A stretch of 64,000 nt of DNA from Neocallimastix lanati (nom. inval.) (Eukaryota > Neocallimastigomycota > Neocallimastigomycetes > Neocallimastigales > Neocallimastigaceae). The number at the start of each line of letters is the position of its first letter. The stretch's first letter is position 1. The DNA is taken from the NCBI GenBank assembly GCA_016946835.1, contig JACVTC010000109.1, positions 565,001 through 629,000 on the forward strand, given 5' to 3'. Under the pieces are notes generated by a model. The model did not search any database, was not told the origin of the DNA, and saw nothing but the letters and a program-made list of their open reading frames with translations. Shown here piece after piece: positions 36,225-50,230 of the stretch. Both the position numbers and the translations under genes were made by a program.

Positions 36225-39200
36225 TCATTTAAATTTATATAATAAAAACAATTTTTCTCATATATATCAAATATATTATTTTTATTTAGCTATATTAAAT
36301 TAATTAATAATATGGGAGAACATATTGTACTACATAAAATTTTTAATATAAAAATATATATTAATCATTGATATAACTCGATTCTACTTTCAACTTTTTG
36401 GAAGAAGCAATTATATTATTTTTAATATTTATTTTTATTTATTTAGTAATAATAATTAATTAACAACTTAACAAAATATAAAATAATTTACATTTATACT
36501 AATTTATAATAAAGTTTTCATATAATATAATATAAAGTTTAATAAAAATATATACATAATAAAATGTTATAAAATATAATAAATATTAGTAATAAAATAA
36601 AAGTTATTTAATATATTAAATTATTAATAATACACAATGAATATCATATTTTATGATATCATTAATTTCCTAAGTTCTAATGATATTTTCACTAGCCACA
36701 ATTACAATAATTTATCAATTTGCAATTAACATAATTTTTTAATATATTAATTTTTATATTAATTAAAGTTTTTATTTGTATATTCTATATCATCATATAA
36801 ACTTAAAAATAAATTCGATTCAATTTTATGGAATATTAAATCATTACTTACAATATTATCAAAAATGGAAAAACAATTTAAAAGTATTTGTTATAAACGA
36901 ATTAAAATAGTTTATTATTCTAAAGTAATAATATATATATATATAATAATCAATTATTAATTAATGAATATAATATTTTTTTTTTCTAATTTCCATTATT
37001 AGACTAAAAACAATAATTTTACTTTTGTACTTCCAAATTTAATTAAATTTAAATTCAATTATTTCATTTGATGATTATAAATCAATAAAATATATAATAA
37101 ATATAATAAAATAATTTATTATTTTATTCTTACAATATATATAATTATATTATTTAATAAAAAAAATCATAATTTATATTATTTATAAATAAAATTTTAT
37201 TTATAATGTTTTGTTAGAGAATAGCATAAATGTACAACCAAAAATGAATTGTTAACATCTTAAAACAAAAATTAATTCATGTAACTTTTATACTACAATT
37301 TGATATATGTTACATTTTAAAACAAAAATTAATACATTTAACTTTTATACAGTTCTCCTTTTAGGGAAGAATTTTATTAATTAATAAATTTAATTTTATA
37401 TTATTATGTATGTAAATTTATTTTGTAGAAGTATTGTATAACTATAATGAAATACACTTATTTATATATTCATTTAATATGAAATTCCATTAACTATTTA
37501 AAATATTTAGAATAAAAAGAATAAAGAATATACAAAAAAAATATAAATTCATTAATAATGTTAAAATAATAAATAAAATTCTTTAGACATAACATACATA
37601 AACTATTAACCTATATATAAAAATTATTAAAAATAAATTTATATTTGACATAAATAATTTTAATCATATTATTTTATATCACATTATTTTTATCATTTAA
37701 TTTTCATAATTTTTAAATTTATTTTCAAGTGATTATTTATAAACATATTTTATTAATAATTAAAGTTTTTATTTATATTAAAATCAAAATGAAAATTTTA
37801 TATTTAAAACATTAAGCATTAATAATGATATACATTGATTATTTATTTAATATAATTATACAAAAATATTGTAGTTAAATTGATATAAAACGAAATGTGT
37901 AGCACATATTCATATATTTTAAATATTATGTTATTTTATTTTGGTTTTAATATTTGTTATTATTTTATTATTGTTTTAAATAATTATATTTTTATGATTA
38001 TTTTAATTATAGGATTAATTATCATAATCCTTTATAAAATGTATATATTAATAAAATTTAATTTAACTATTGTAAATATATGATGTACATCATTAATACG
38101 CCTCATAATATTTTACATTATACAAAATAATAAAAACACATTTAATGTATAAATAAATCTTAATTATACGAGACTTAATTAAAATATTAAACTTTATTTT
38201 TAACAATATATTTAATATTTAATAATTATTAAATATTAAATTTACATCTTTTTATCCAATAATTTCTGAAATATATTCTTATTAATTTAATATTCTATAA
38301 TATTCAATATATTAAATTAAAAAATTATTTTTTACATATATATTATATTCCTATTATCAATTATGTATAATTCTCCTATATATTATAATATAATAAGATA
38401 ATTACTTATTATATTTTAATTAAATATATATTGGTTGATATAATTTATTATATTAATTACTATATTATATTCTTATATATTATTACTTTATTTATATAAT
38501 TATACTATAATTTCATATGTAAATAATCCTATTAATAACCAGGTTAATTTGGTTATTTTCTAGGATAGAAAATATTAATATTTAAATCCTGTATATCACA
38601 ATTATATTCACGTGATATACATTCTGATATGAGGGACTTCATGTGCTACTAATTTTTAATAGTATCGTTATATTTAATTAACCTTTATTAATATATTTTA
38701 ATTAATGAACCCAATTAATCAGGCTCTTCTAAAATTACATCGTTATTAGGAAATCTTTATAATAATTTACAAATATTAGTAATAATAAATATACTTTTAA
38801 AATATTATATATCGTAGTATAGTATAATATATAATAAATATATATTAGAAATAATAAATATAACTTAAAATGAAAATATGAATAATAAAGTTGAATATAT
38901 AATAATATAATTATATAATAAATATGAATATAATAAATAATATCAACTATATATATTTAATTATAATTAAAATAACCACTATTTCATTATATTATAATAT
39001 ATAGAAGAATTATGTGTTTTTAATATAAACTTTAAATAAATATGAATATTTAAGTTATATTTAAGTTATAAATATAATAATAATATTATATATATAGAAG
39101 AAATTAACTATTTAATAAATTTAATATTATAATTATTAATATATACATGAATATTGAATAATATATGAATAAAAAAAATTATTTTAAATATTATTATTGA

Positions 39201-40299
39201 CAGAAGATATAAATTTAATATTCAATAATTATTATTAAATATACAAATATGTTACTACACATATTTGTTTTATATCAATTCTTGATATGGACTTTTATAA
39301 CTTTAATATTGAGAAAAGTATATGTGTTTTTATAATAAACTTTATTTAATTTTTGTATTTATTTAATACATAAATTTTATTAATTTTAAGAACTCATTTT
39401 TTAAGATAATAAAAATAATTATTTTTTATAGTAAAAATTACATCTTTAATCATGTGATTATTCTATGAATTAATGCACAAAGATAGATGTTACACAACAT
39501 AAAAATATAATAATAAAATATTAATAAATATAATATTGATAATAATATAAGAATATAAAAGTATAATATTAATAATATAAAAATATAAAATAAAATGTGA
39601 TTATTTTAACAAATATGTTATTAATTTTTACTTAACCTTTTTATTAATATTTTTATCCTAAATAACTAAATCAACCTCAGTCTAATAAATTACATAAAGG
39701 ATGTGATAAACTCTTCAGGTTTGATTATCTCTTTCTTGGAGAAGTTACATAATTTATTTATTTTATTTATTGAAGTTATATAATTTATTTATTTCATTTA
39801 TTAATATAATTTTTTATTTATTTTATACATTTATTTATTTATTTTATAATTAAAATTTATTTAATTATATACTAAATTTTATATGTTCATATTATAACTT
39901 TAATAAAACTACTTTTATATGTTTGATTATGGCAATAACATTATTGTTACAATTGCAAAGAATAAATATAAAAAAAAAGTATTCTTTATATAATAATCTT
40001 TAATTATAAACTATTTTAAAATAATAAAAATTACTTATTTAGTTTAATATTATAAAAAAATAAAATTTAAATAATAAAATATTTATAATTGTTAAGTGTC
40101 TTCAGTTTTGGTTATGTGATTTATATCAACTTTATTAATATTATTAAGATGAAGATTGAGCACCTATTTTACATAAGTTCTTGAAGAACTTCATGCCATA
40201 ATATTTACATTATGTTTATAGACATATATATGTGACTTAGACTACATGCCATATTAGTGTAACATGAAATGTAATATATAAATATATATATTCTAATAA
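36225..40299. other. AT desert between the inverted-repeat arms
   Basis: About 4 kb with no supported gene. Mostly A/T only, with occasional richer phrases (AACCAGGTTAATTTGG near 38537, GTATATCACAATTATATTCA near 38590 followed by the complementary GTGATATAC, and ACTTCATGCCATAATA near 40188). Short open frames here are products of composition. It may contain long-decayed transposon sequence or an LTR of the neighbouring gypsy element, but I cannot show it. Confidence 0.5.
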
Positions 40300-40490
40300 T
40301 TCAAGAGCGTTTACTTGTATAAGCGTGGGAGGTTTCAATATCAGACCTTTAATTGAAAAATCCATAAAGCCCTTGTTTCAATAGGCAGGAACAGTTAAAG
40401 GTTACTTGGAACTGACGGTTAAATAGTTGAGGTCGAAAGACGCAGAGTAAATGCTTGCGGGAATCGAAAATAATAATTAAGTTATAACAT
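40300..40490. other. Unidentified island of balanced composition
   Basis: About 190 bp of clearly higher GC than the surroundings, including AAGCGTGGGAGGTTTCAATA, GGCAGGAACAGTTAAAGG, TTGGAACTGACGG and GAAAGACGCAGAGTAAATGC. No open frame of note, and no tRNA cloverleaf could be drawn. It sits about 600 bp before the gag region of the gypsy fossil, so it could be part of an LTR/leader, or a structured RNA gene. Not recognised. Confidence 0.4.
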
Positions 40491-40619
40491 ATATTTGATT
40501 GTCCCTTATTAAAATATATACAAAAAAAAATACTAATTTATATAATAATAATTCTACTAACAAGCCTTTTCTATCACTTAAAACTATTCTTCATTTTGGA
40601 ATTTGTTCAAAAAAAAAAA

Positions 40620-40796
40620 AAATATTTCTTCAATAATATTTGTCTTCCTTTTTAATAAGATTTACTTTATCATTTTTTTTCTGATAAAATCTAAATATAT
40701 ATATATATAAATATATATATATAAATGTTTCTTCTATAATATTTATCTTCCTTTTTAATAATATTTACTTTATCATTTTTTTTTTGTTAAAATCCA

Positions 40797-40844
<48 letters not shown>

Positions 40845-40935
40845 GTATAATATACATATTTCCTCTATAATATTTATCTTCCTTTTTTGATAATATTTAT
40901 TTTATCATCTTTTTGTTAAAATCTATATATATATA
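40620..40935. repeat. Three tandem copies of a ~75-bp T-rich unit
   Basis: Copies near 40622, 40727 and 40858 share TTCTTCAATAATATTTGTCT / TTCTTCTATAATATTTATCT, CTTCCTTTTTAATAA and ACTTTATCATTTTTTT, then GTTAAAATC. They are separated by (AT)n tracts and a 40-bp A run (about 40801-40840). They lie just upstream of the gypsy gag and are probably leader repeats of that element. Confidence 0.65.
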
Positions 40936-41088
40936 TATATATATATAAATATTATAAAATAAATTTCTCTATAAAACTATATTTTAAATAAATTAAATAA
41001 AAAATATATATATATACACATATAAAAAAAAATTCTTTTTTTTATATATTAGTTTCTATTTAAGCATTTTTTGTTCTTCTGTGTTCTT

Positions 41089-41099
<11 letters not shown>

Positions 41100-41122
<23 letters not shown>

Positions 41123-44100
41123 AAGATTAGCGAAATAGCTAAATTATTGCTACGACTTGGTAGTTTCGATAGAGACATAGAATCATGGGCTGAAGAGTTC
41201 AATAGGGTAATGAACTCTCAGATATTGATGACCCTAGAAAAATGTTTACTTGGGCAAAAGAATGTGTTCCTGGACGATCAAAAGGAGTAATTGAAGATCT
41301 TAAAGAAGAAGTTGAAGAGGCTGAAATGATCATATATCCAAGTATTACGGATATTAAAACAGCCATTGAAAAATTTTTAGATATTACTCCTCAAGAAAAA
41401 TGCTTTAACCTAAAATCACTCAAAATACAAAAGGATGAATCAATTAAAGACTTTAACTGGAGATACGGTAAATTATATGGATCACTTACTCCAGAAAGTT
41501 AAGCATTTATTACAATTAATGATTACACGGATTCATTATTAAGTCGTCCATATGCTAGAAAGGAAGTAATAACTTCTCAACCAGCTAATTTAGAAGAAGC
41601 ATTTAAAATAGCTGAACTTGCAGAAACTGCATCTGAAATGCCTAATAGAAGTAGAAATGTTGTTATGTTTACCAATACTTATAGATGTATAAATTCTATT
41701 TTTCCAAATAATTATAATAATAATTATGACTACAATAATTATCGCTATAATTATAATTATAATAACTATAATAATTATAATAAAAATAGTGGTTATAATC
41801 ATTTAAATAATTAATTATAATAATAATTATCAAAATTCTTATAATAATAATTATAATAACTCTATTAATAACAGAAATCTAAATCATTTCCGAAATAGTT
41901 ATAATAGTGGTAATAATTATAATAATAATAATCCAAATTTTAACAACATGAATAATAACTTTAGCAATAATAAAGTATCCGGAACTAGAAATAATTTATT
42001 AAATCAAAATTTTATGTCTAATAATATTAATCTAAATTGTTTTAAATGTCATCAACCTGGTCATAAGAATCAAGATTGTCTTTATACTTATCAAGAACTA
42101 GCTGATATGGAAGCTACTGGAAGACTTAATAACAATAATCTCTATATTACAAATAACAACAACACAAACAGAAATCATAATCTAAATAATAATAATAACT
42201 ATAATAGTAATTATAATATTAGTAATTTAAATAGAAACTCTAATGTTAATACTAATAATGCAAATCATTATAACTCAAATGGAAACTTTAATGTTAATAC
42301 TAATTATAATAATACTAGTTATAACAGTTCAAATCCTAATCATAATAACGTAGATCCTATTAATAATAATAACCAAAATTTCTTTAATAACAATAATCAA
42401 CCTTTAAACTTCTAAATGGGAGAAGGAATACTCCCATAAATCAAACCAATACAACTCTTTTAACTAATTCACTTACTGGAACTAAGGAATCTTCGAATAT
42501 AGAAGATAATAAAGAAATAGCCATTGTAGCCGAAAGAAGAAGTAGAAAAACTAATGAAAATAAACCATATAAGAAAGTAACTAAGAAAAGTTTAAAAGAA
42601 AATCCTCAACCAATTAAAGTTCCATCAAATAATCAAGAACAAATGGAAATAGAACCAGAAAGTGAAACTAATAGTAATAATAAAGGAAATGAAAATCAAA
42701 AAGAAACAGAAGCGTTAAATTATCTTGATCCATCTTTTATAAATGAACCTTCAATTGTAGAAGCAAAAAGAAGAAACAAGAAAGAAAGAGCAAAAGAAAT
42801 AAAAGAATTAGCTAAAGAAATACAACTTCCAAGTGAAAAAAAGGTAGAAAAATCCAATAAGGAAAATATTACAAAAAAATTAAAAATAACAGGAAAACAA
42901 GATAATTATAACATAGTTGACGATATTGGAAATAAGTTCGCTAATATTACCATCGGACAGTTGCTCAATATTAATCCTAAATTGAGAATTGAATTATCTA
43001 AAGCCTTAAAGTTTACAACAATTATAAAAGACGAAGAAACAATCTTATAAACAATTAAGAAAGATAAGATTGTAAAAACAAAATGTAAGGTAGAAAACAA
43101 ACTACAGTATATTTAGATTCTTGTTCTTCTATTAATATGATCACCAAAACCTTTATGATAAATAATAAAATTCCATTTAAACCAATTTCTGCTATTAAAG
43201 AAACCTTATATCAAGCTTGTACTAATACCACACTCATCTCAAAATTATATGAAATAGAAATAACAATTGGAAATATTACTTCTAAGGAAATCTTTAGATT
43301 GGTTGAAAAAGATGATATTTTCCAAGTATTAATTGGTGTGGATGCGCTAGCTAGAATGAAGATTATTATGGACTTCTCTGATCACACCTTATATCAAAAA
43401 ACAGATGAGATACGAAATATAGGACGTTTTGAAAGTGTGACAGAAATAGAAGATGAGGAAGATGGTATTAAAGATGAATTCGAAGAAGAATTGAATAAAG
43501 ATGTGCTAGTTGATTATTTACTAACCACCGAAGATAAATATATTCAAATTTTATATGAAGATAATAATGATAATAATGATATTGATAATTCCTTTGGAAA
43601 TCATGATGATAAAGATGGAAATAATTTTGACAATATTAATGATAATATAAATAGTAATAATAATTATTTAAAGAATGTATTTGGATGTAAAATTAATAAT
43701 GATAAAATTTCTAAAATTTATAATAATAACTGTTCTTCTAATAAAGATATTAATAATACTAACAAAAATTTTAATATTATAAATAATCATGATAATCCAT
43801 GTGAAATTAATATCGATAGAAAATTTTCGATATTATTATTATTAATAAAAATTTTTCTAATAAAATTTTTAATAATAGAATTAATAATATTTTTGAAAAA
43901 CCTAATAATAAAAATAATATCAATAATTCGAATAGTATTAATAATAAAAATTGTTCTTCTGAAAATTTTAATAATAAAAATAATATTGATAATTTCTCTA
44001 AAAATTTAAATGATATTAATAATACTGATAATTTTTCTAAAGATTTAAATAATATTAATAATATTTATGAAAATTTAAATAGCATTAATAATACTAATAA

Positions 44101-47100
44101 TTCTTATAATAATTTTGGAAATAAAAATAATATTAATAAAGTTTTTGAAAACCTTAATAAAAATAATATTAATAAAATTTCTGAAAACCTTAATAAAAAT
44201 AATATTAATAAAATTTCTGAAAACCTTAATAAAAATAATATTAATAAAATTTCTGAAAACCTTAATAAAAATAATATTAATACTGATAAACCTTCTAAAA
44301 ATTTTTGTAATGATAATAATGATAATATAGTTTCAAAAGATGTTGATAATACTATTAGAACTAAAAAATTTTCCTCGATTTTTAATAAAGATGATAATAA
44401 TAAAAATTCTTTCGAAATTAATCATCATATTAATGATATTAATGATTTCGTTATAAGTGGTAACAAAAATGATAATAAAAATTCTTTACAAAATAATTAT
44501 TCTTTATTAACAAAAATAAATGAAATTAATAATAAAAAGAATTTTGAAAACAGTGTAATCAAAAATATTGATATTTCTATTGAAAATACTGATAAGAATT
44601 TTAAAAGTGCAAAGGAAATAACTATTCATGAAAAGCACCAACAAAAATTAGAAGCAAACTAAAATTTTTATTATTAAATAATATAAATGTATTAGCACTT
44701 GATACAGATGATTTAGGTAAATCGAAATTACTAAGTCATAAATAAAAATCATAAGTGGTTGAATGCCAATTAAACAAAGAATGTATCGATAGCAAATAAG
44801 AAGCAAATGAGTATACTAAGAGAAGAAATAAGTAAATTATTAAGAAATGGATTGATAGAACCTTCAAAATCATCATGGTCATTCCCAGTTATTCTCGTTC
44901 CTAAAAAGAATGGTAAATGGAGAATGGTAGTGGATTATAGAAAATTAAATGATATTACTATTAAAGACGCATATCCTTTACCTTATATAGAAGAAATATT
45001 ATTTTCTATAGGCAATAAAGATAAGTACTTAACCACGCTTGACTTATTTTCTGGTTTCCATCAGATTCCTATGGAAAAAGAAGACAGAGATAAAACTTGC
45101 TTTACAACAATGTTTGGAAATTATAATTACAAAGTTATGCCATTTGGACTTTGTAATGCTCCTGCAACTTTCCAACGTGAAATGAACAGAATATTCTTGC
45201 CCTTAATTGGTAAATGTATGTTCATTTATATGGATGATTTAGTAATATTTTCTAATACCTTAGAACAACACATATTGGATCTTCAAAAAATTTTTGATAT
45301 TATTATAGAAAATGGTCTAAAGGCTAATTTATCAAAGTGCCATTTTATTAAACAAGAAGTTGAAGTATTAGGCCATATTTTATCCACAGAAGGTATAAAG
45401 CCAGTACCCAAAAAGGTAGATGTAATATCCAAATGGGAATCACCTAAAAATATTACTCAATTAAGATCTTTCTTAGATGCAATTGGATATTATAGAAAAT
45501 TTATTAAAGATTTTGCTATAATTGCTCAACCATTATTTAAACTATTAAAGAAAAATATAAAATATATCTGGGATGATATAACTGAAGAAAGATTTAAAAT
45601 TCATAAGGAAAAACTTATTAAAGCTCTTATTCTTTAATATCCAGATTATGATAAACATTTTTTAATTAGAACGGATACTTCATTAGATGGAATAGGTGGT
45701 GTATTAATGCAGAAAGATAAAGATAACATCGAACACCCAATTCAATACATTAGTAGATCTTTAAAACCTACTGAAATAAATTATAGTATTATTGATTTAG
45801 AAGGCACAGCTGCTTACTATTGTTGTTTAAAATTTAAACCATATTTTAGCGTTAATAAATATGATACTATTTTATATACTGATCATAAACCTTTAGTAGG
45901 TTTATTTAATAATAAAGAACCAAATAATGTTTGCCAAGCTAGATGGGTTATAACTTTTAGTATGTTAAAAATTATAGTTAAATATGAATAAGGAAAGAAA
46001 ACCGTTATTGCTGATGCACTTTCTCAATTAATTTCTGACTCTAAAAATATTAATAAAGAAATTAAAAATACTACTTTATTTATTCATTTGAATAATAATG
46101 AAAATATTAATTACAATTCTGTTGAAATTATAAATAAAATGAATAATACAAATAAAAGTGATTATCCTTTAAATAATATTTCTGAAGAAAATATCTATGT
46201 TAATTTTAATAAAAATAATTTAGATAATAATATAATTAATTTCTTAAATACATTAGATAATAATAATAATAATACTAATTATATTTTTAAAAATTTAAAT
46301 AATAACTCCAGTGTTAATAGTTACTATGAAAAATTAATAATAATAATAATGAAAAAATTTTTTATTTAGAAAAATTTGGATAATTATAATAATAGTAATA
46401 ATGATATTAAAAATTTTTCAAAAGAATTTTGTAACCATAATCAAAATAATATTAAAAAATTTTCTGAAAATTTTAATTATAATAATATTAATAAAAATTG
46501 TATTAAAAATTTTTCTAAAAATTTTTATGAAAATAATTATGATAAAAATCCTTTAAATAATATTTCTGAAAATTCTTATAATAAAAATTTTAATACATGT
46601 AATTCTAAAATTAATTATAACTATAATAAAAATAATATTAATTTAAATAAAAGTAAAGATAATAATAATTTGGAAAATTATTATATTTTAAATAAAGATT
46701 CTATTGAAAATAATTTTAATGAAAATGAAATAACTTTTGTTACAACTAATGATGACGATAATAATACTAAAGTTGAAGAATTTAATAATAGTATTACTAT
46801 TAAAGAATATTTGAAAAAGAAAATAATTATTATAGATAATATTAAATATTTTAGAGATGGTGAAAATATTCGTAAATTTGTCGAAGACAAAGAAGAGAAA
46901 ATAGAACTATTATTAGCTGCGCATAGTGTTGGACATGAGGCTATTATAAAACATACGATAGACTTAAAAGGAAATATTATTGAGAAAGCATGTCCAAAGA
47001 TGTAGAATTACTTGTTAAAACTTGCCATGATTGTCAAATGAACAGACCACCAACCAATTAATAGAGGTACTGAATCATTTGCTACTAAACCAGGTTTACC

Positions 47101-47512
47101 CTTTACTCGAGTTGGTTTAGACATTATAGAAGCCTTACCTATCACTAAATCAAATAATAAATACATAATTGTTTTAGTTGATTATTTAACAAAATGGGTG
47201 GAAGCTGAACCATTTCCTACAATTAAATCTAAAGATGTTATTAAATTTCTTACTAATATATTTTCTCGACATGGCATTCCTGAAATTTTAATCACTGATA
47301 ATGGTCCACAATTTACTTCCAATGCTACAAAAGGATTTTTAGATTTATATAATGTTTATGTTCATTACATCAGTACTTACCATTCTGAAAGTAATGGTCA
47401 AGTTGAAAATAGAAAAAGAGAAATTATAAAATATATTAGACTACTTGGAGGAACAGAAAAGAAATGGGATGAAATCCTTCCAGTTGCTTTATGGGCCTTA
47501 AGAACTTGAAAA
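41100..47512 (+). mobile_element. Ty3/gypsy LTR retrotransposon fossil
   Basis: Parts in order: gag region (about 41100-42415) with a CCHC knuckle CFKCHQPGHKNQDC; Lys/Glu-rich spacer; protease-like region (about 43090-43420); long Asn/Asp-rich linker; reverse transcriptase (44807-45637) with VPKKNGKWRMVVDYRKLND and the catalytic YMDD; RNase H (about 45650-46030); second Asn-rich linker; integrase zinc region and core (about 46850-47510) with DYLTKWVEAEPFPT and ITDNGPQFTS. No LTR pair was recognised. The element is broken, with roughly half a dozen or more breaks, but the enzymatic motifs are well kept, so it is of moderate age. It lies between the two transporter arms. Confidence 0.9.
44115..44290 (+). 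repeat. 36-bp coding tandem repeat in the gypsy linker
   Basis: A unit of 36 bp containing TTTCTGAAAACCTTAATAAA and AATAATATTAATAAA is repeated nearly five times. It is a multiple of three and lies in the Asn-rich linker between protease and reverse transcriptase, so it would add a regular 12-residue module. Confidence 0.75.
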
Positions 47513-48128
47513 AGTGAAGTAATATAATAAAAAAATTAAATATAATTTAAATCATTACTAATTCTTATTTTTATATTAAGTATAATAAAAACCTATTTCA
47601 ATAAATATTTGATATAAAATACAGAATTATAGGTTTCTGTATAATATTTTCTAAATCTTTGAAATAAACTAAAAATAAAACAAAAATCAAAAATAAATTA
47701 AATATTTATTAAAATAAAAATGAACTAAAATACAGAAAATATCAATTCTAATTCTCTCTCTGAAAACAATATCAAGAAAAAGCTACCGCCTGGAATGCCC
47801 TTAGTGATATAATCTTTAAATTAATTTTTATTTAATAAATGTTATTTTTATTTTAATTTAAAATAATAGTTAAAAATTAAAATAAAATAGTTATAATAGT
47901 TTTTTTTATAAAGAATATATTAATGATAAATAAAATATATTAAAATAAAAGTATAAAAAGAAGAATAAATTTCTTTCTTTTTAATACTGGGAACAAATAA
48001 TTTTAGTTTTAATTTTAAATAAAGAATATTTTAAAAATTAATTTTTTTTGTTTCCAAATTCATTTTTGTGTGTTAATATTTATTTTTTTGTTTTGAATAT
48101 CTTAGTGTTTCAACCCCAGCCCGTATCA
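47513..48128. other. AT-rich flank of the gypsy fossil
   Basis: No gene. Isolated richer phrases (AAGAAAAAGCTACCGCCTGG near 47774; TTTCAACCCCAGCCCGTATC near 48108) may be relics of element ends or of a lost gene; nothing recognised. Confidence 0.4.
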
Positions 48129-48690
48129 ATATACATTATATAATAATAAATATTCATTAGAATTAAAGCTTTAAAAAAATAAAATATTTTATTATACATT
48201 TTAAACGTTATATTTCAATAAATATATATATTTAAAAATAATTTTATATATAAAAGTATTAATAATTTAAAAGATGTAAAGGATAATAACTATTAAAATT
48301 AAAAAATAATAACTACATAATTAATTGATCATTTAATTTCTTGTGCAGCATTTAAAAAAATCTTAAATTACCAATAATTTTTTTTAATAAAAGAAATATT
48401 TATAAATAATCCAGTAAAAAAAAAAAAAAAAAAAAAAAAAAGATGAGGATATCTCAAAAAAAAGGAGTTATAAGTAGCATTAAGTTAGGATGATTTTAGG
48501 TGGTATCTATTTTTTATTTTTTTAATTTTTTTTTTTTATTTTTATTTTTATTTTTTATTTCTTATTTTTTTTATTTTTTATTATTTATTTATTTTATTAT
48601 TTATTTATCAATTTATTTTATTATTTATTTATCTATTTATTAAAATTTTGCGAAATGAAACTTTTCCGAAATGAAATTTTGCGAAATGAC
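48129..48690. repeat. Partial copy of the non-autonomous MULE-like element
   Basis: Direct-repeat partner of 49155-50217. Both begin near ATACATTATATAATAATAAA, contain AGATGAGGATATCTCAAAAA and GGAGTTATAAGTAGCA, and end in three TTTTGCGAAATGA / TTTTCCGAAATGA words. The left inverted terminus is missing here. The two copies are in direct orientation about 1 kb apart, so one may come from local duplication. Confidence 0.7.
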
Positions 48691-49334
48691 ACACTCATTT
48701 ATATTATATTTTTATAATATTTAACTAAATATTTAATTCTTATTATTTTAAAATAGTTTATGATTAAAGAAAATTATATAATGAATACTTCTTTATATTT
48801 ATTCCTTGCAATTGCAATAGTAAAAATTTATTATAATTTATTATTAGTTTAATAGTTTTAAAATATGAATTAATAAAATTTAGTATTTCATTATAAAAAA
48901 TAAATAAATGTATGAAATAAATAATTATAACTGGGGAGGTGCATTTCGAAAAATTTCATTTCGGAAAAGTTTCGTTTCGAAAAAATTTTTATAAAGTTAA
49001 CAAATAAATAAATTAATAATAAAACAAATAAATAATATATATAATTTAAATAAATAACTAAATAAACAAAAATGAATAAATAAAACTATAATAAATAAAT
49101 AAATTTAGAATTAAATTTTTTAAAAAAAAGAAAAATATTTATATACATATATAATAAATATACATTATATAATAATAAATATTCATTAGAATTAAAGCTT
49201 TAAAAAAATAAAATATTTACATACATTTTAAATGTTCTATAATATATAATTAATAATAATTTTATATATATATAAAATAAGTATTTATAATTTAAAAGAT
49301 GTAAAGGATAATAATTTAAAATATAACTATAACT

Positions 49335-49520
49335 ATTAAAATTAAAATATAATTAAAAAATAATTATTATAAAGATTAAAAAATAATTATTATAAAGATT
49401 AAAAAATAATTATTATAAAGATTAAAAAATAATTATTATAAAGATTAAAAAATAATTATTATAAAGATTAAAAAATAATTATTATAAAGATTAAAAAATA
49501 ATTATTATAAAGATTAAAAA
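49335..49520. repeat. 23-bp tandem repeat
   Basis: A 23-bp unit (ATTATTATAAAGATTAAAA plus AATA) in about eight near-perfect copies. It is expanded relative to the partner copy at 48129-48690, so it grew after the two separated. Confidence 0.85.
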
Positions 49521-49714
49521 ATAATATTTAAATAATTAATTGATAATTTTACACCTTTTAAGTCCTCGAGCGGTATTTTAAAAAAATCTTAAATTACTAA
49601 TAAATTTTTTTAATAAAAGAAATATTTATAAATAATCCAGTAAAAAAAAAAAGATGAGGATATCTCAAAAAAAGGGAGTTATAAGTAGCACAAAGTTAGG
49701 TGGTATCTATTTTT

Positions 49715-49755
49715 TTTATTTTATATTTTATATTTTATATTTTATATTTTTTTTA

Positions 49756-49795
<40 letters not shown>

Positions 49796-50105
49796 ATTTT
49801 TTATTTTTTTTTTATTTTATATTTTATATTTTTATATTTTATATTTTTATATTTTATATTTTTATATTTTATATTTTTATATTTTTATATTTTTATATTT
49901 TATATTTTTATATTTTATATTTTATATTTTATATTTTATATTTTTTTTATTTTTTATTTTATATTTTATATTTTATATTTTTATTTTATATTTTTTATAT
50001 TTTTTATATTTTTTATATTTTTTTTTATTTTTTTTTATATTTTATATTTTTATATTTTATATTTTTTTCATTTTATATTTTATATTTTATAATTTTTTTT
50101 TTTAT
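49715..50105. repeat. (TATATTT)n low-complexity tract
   Basis: Irregular TTATATTT / TTTTATATTT array, much longer than at the corresponding place near 48510-48600. The Phe/Tyr/Ile-only open frames it gives are composition artefacts. Confidence 0.85.
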
Positions 50106-50230
50106 TTTTTTATTATTTATTTATTTATTTATTTTATTATTTATTTATCTATTTATTAAAATTTTGTGAAATGAAACTTTTCCGAAATGAAACTTTTGCG
50201 AAATGAAATGACACACACTTAATTATAACT

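Larger units (their letters stand above)
48933..50219. mobile_element. Non-autonomous MULE-like element, 1287 bp, 11-bp target duplication
   Basis: Left end GGGGAGGTGCATTTCG, then AAAAATTTCATTTCGG and AAAAGTTTCGTTTCG. The right end on the other strand is AGTGTGTGTCATTTC, then GCAAAAGTTTCATTTCGG. TAATTATAACT is present on both sides (48922-48932 and 50220-50230). No coding capacity; the interior is A/T repeats. Ends share the ATTTCG words of elements A-C, so the same kind of transposase probably moved it. Confidence 0.8.

Noticed and set aside
37895-38083. Small membrane protein gene of 62 codons
   Set aside because: Ile/Tyr/Phe-rich translation typical of A/T sequence, with no conserved motif or regulatory context.
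36225-40299. Mitochondrial origin, because of extreme A/T content
   Set aside because: The region lies between nuclear-type genes, LINEs and MULEs. No mitochondrial genes are present, and anaerobic gut fungi lack mitochondrial genomes (established knowledge, if the taxon is right).
40300-40490. tRNA or rRNA gene in the GC-balanced island
   Set aside because: No acceptor stem pairing, anticodon arm or TPsiC-like box could be arranged, and no rRNA core sequence was recognised by eye.
49654-50169. Hydrophobic Phe/Tyr/Ile-only frames suggesting a membrane protein
   Set aside because: They are translations of the TATATTT tract; residue use is fully explained by composition.
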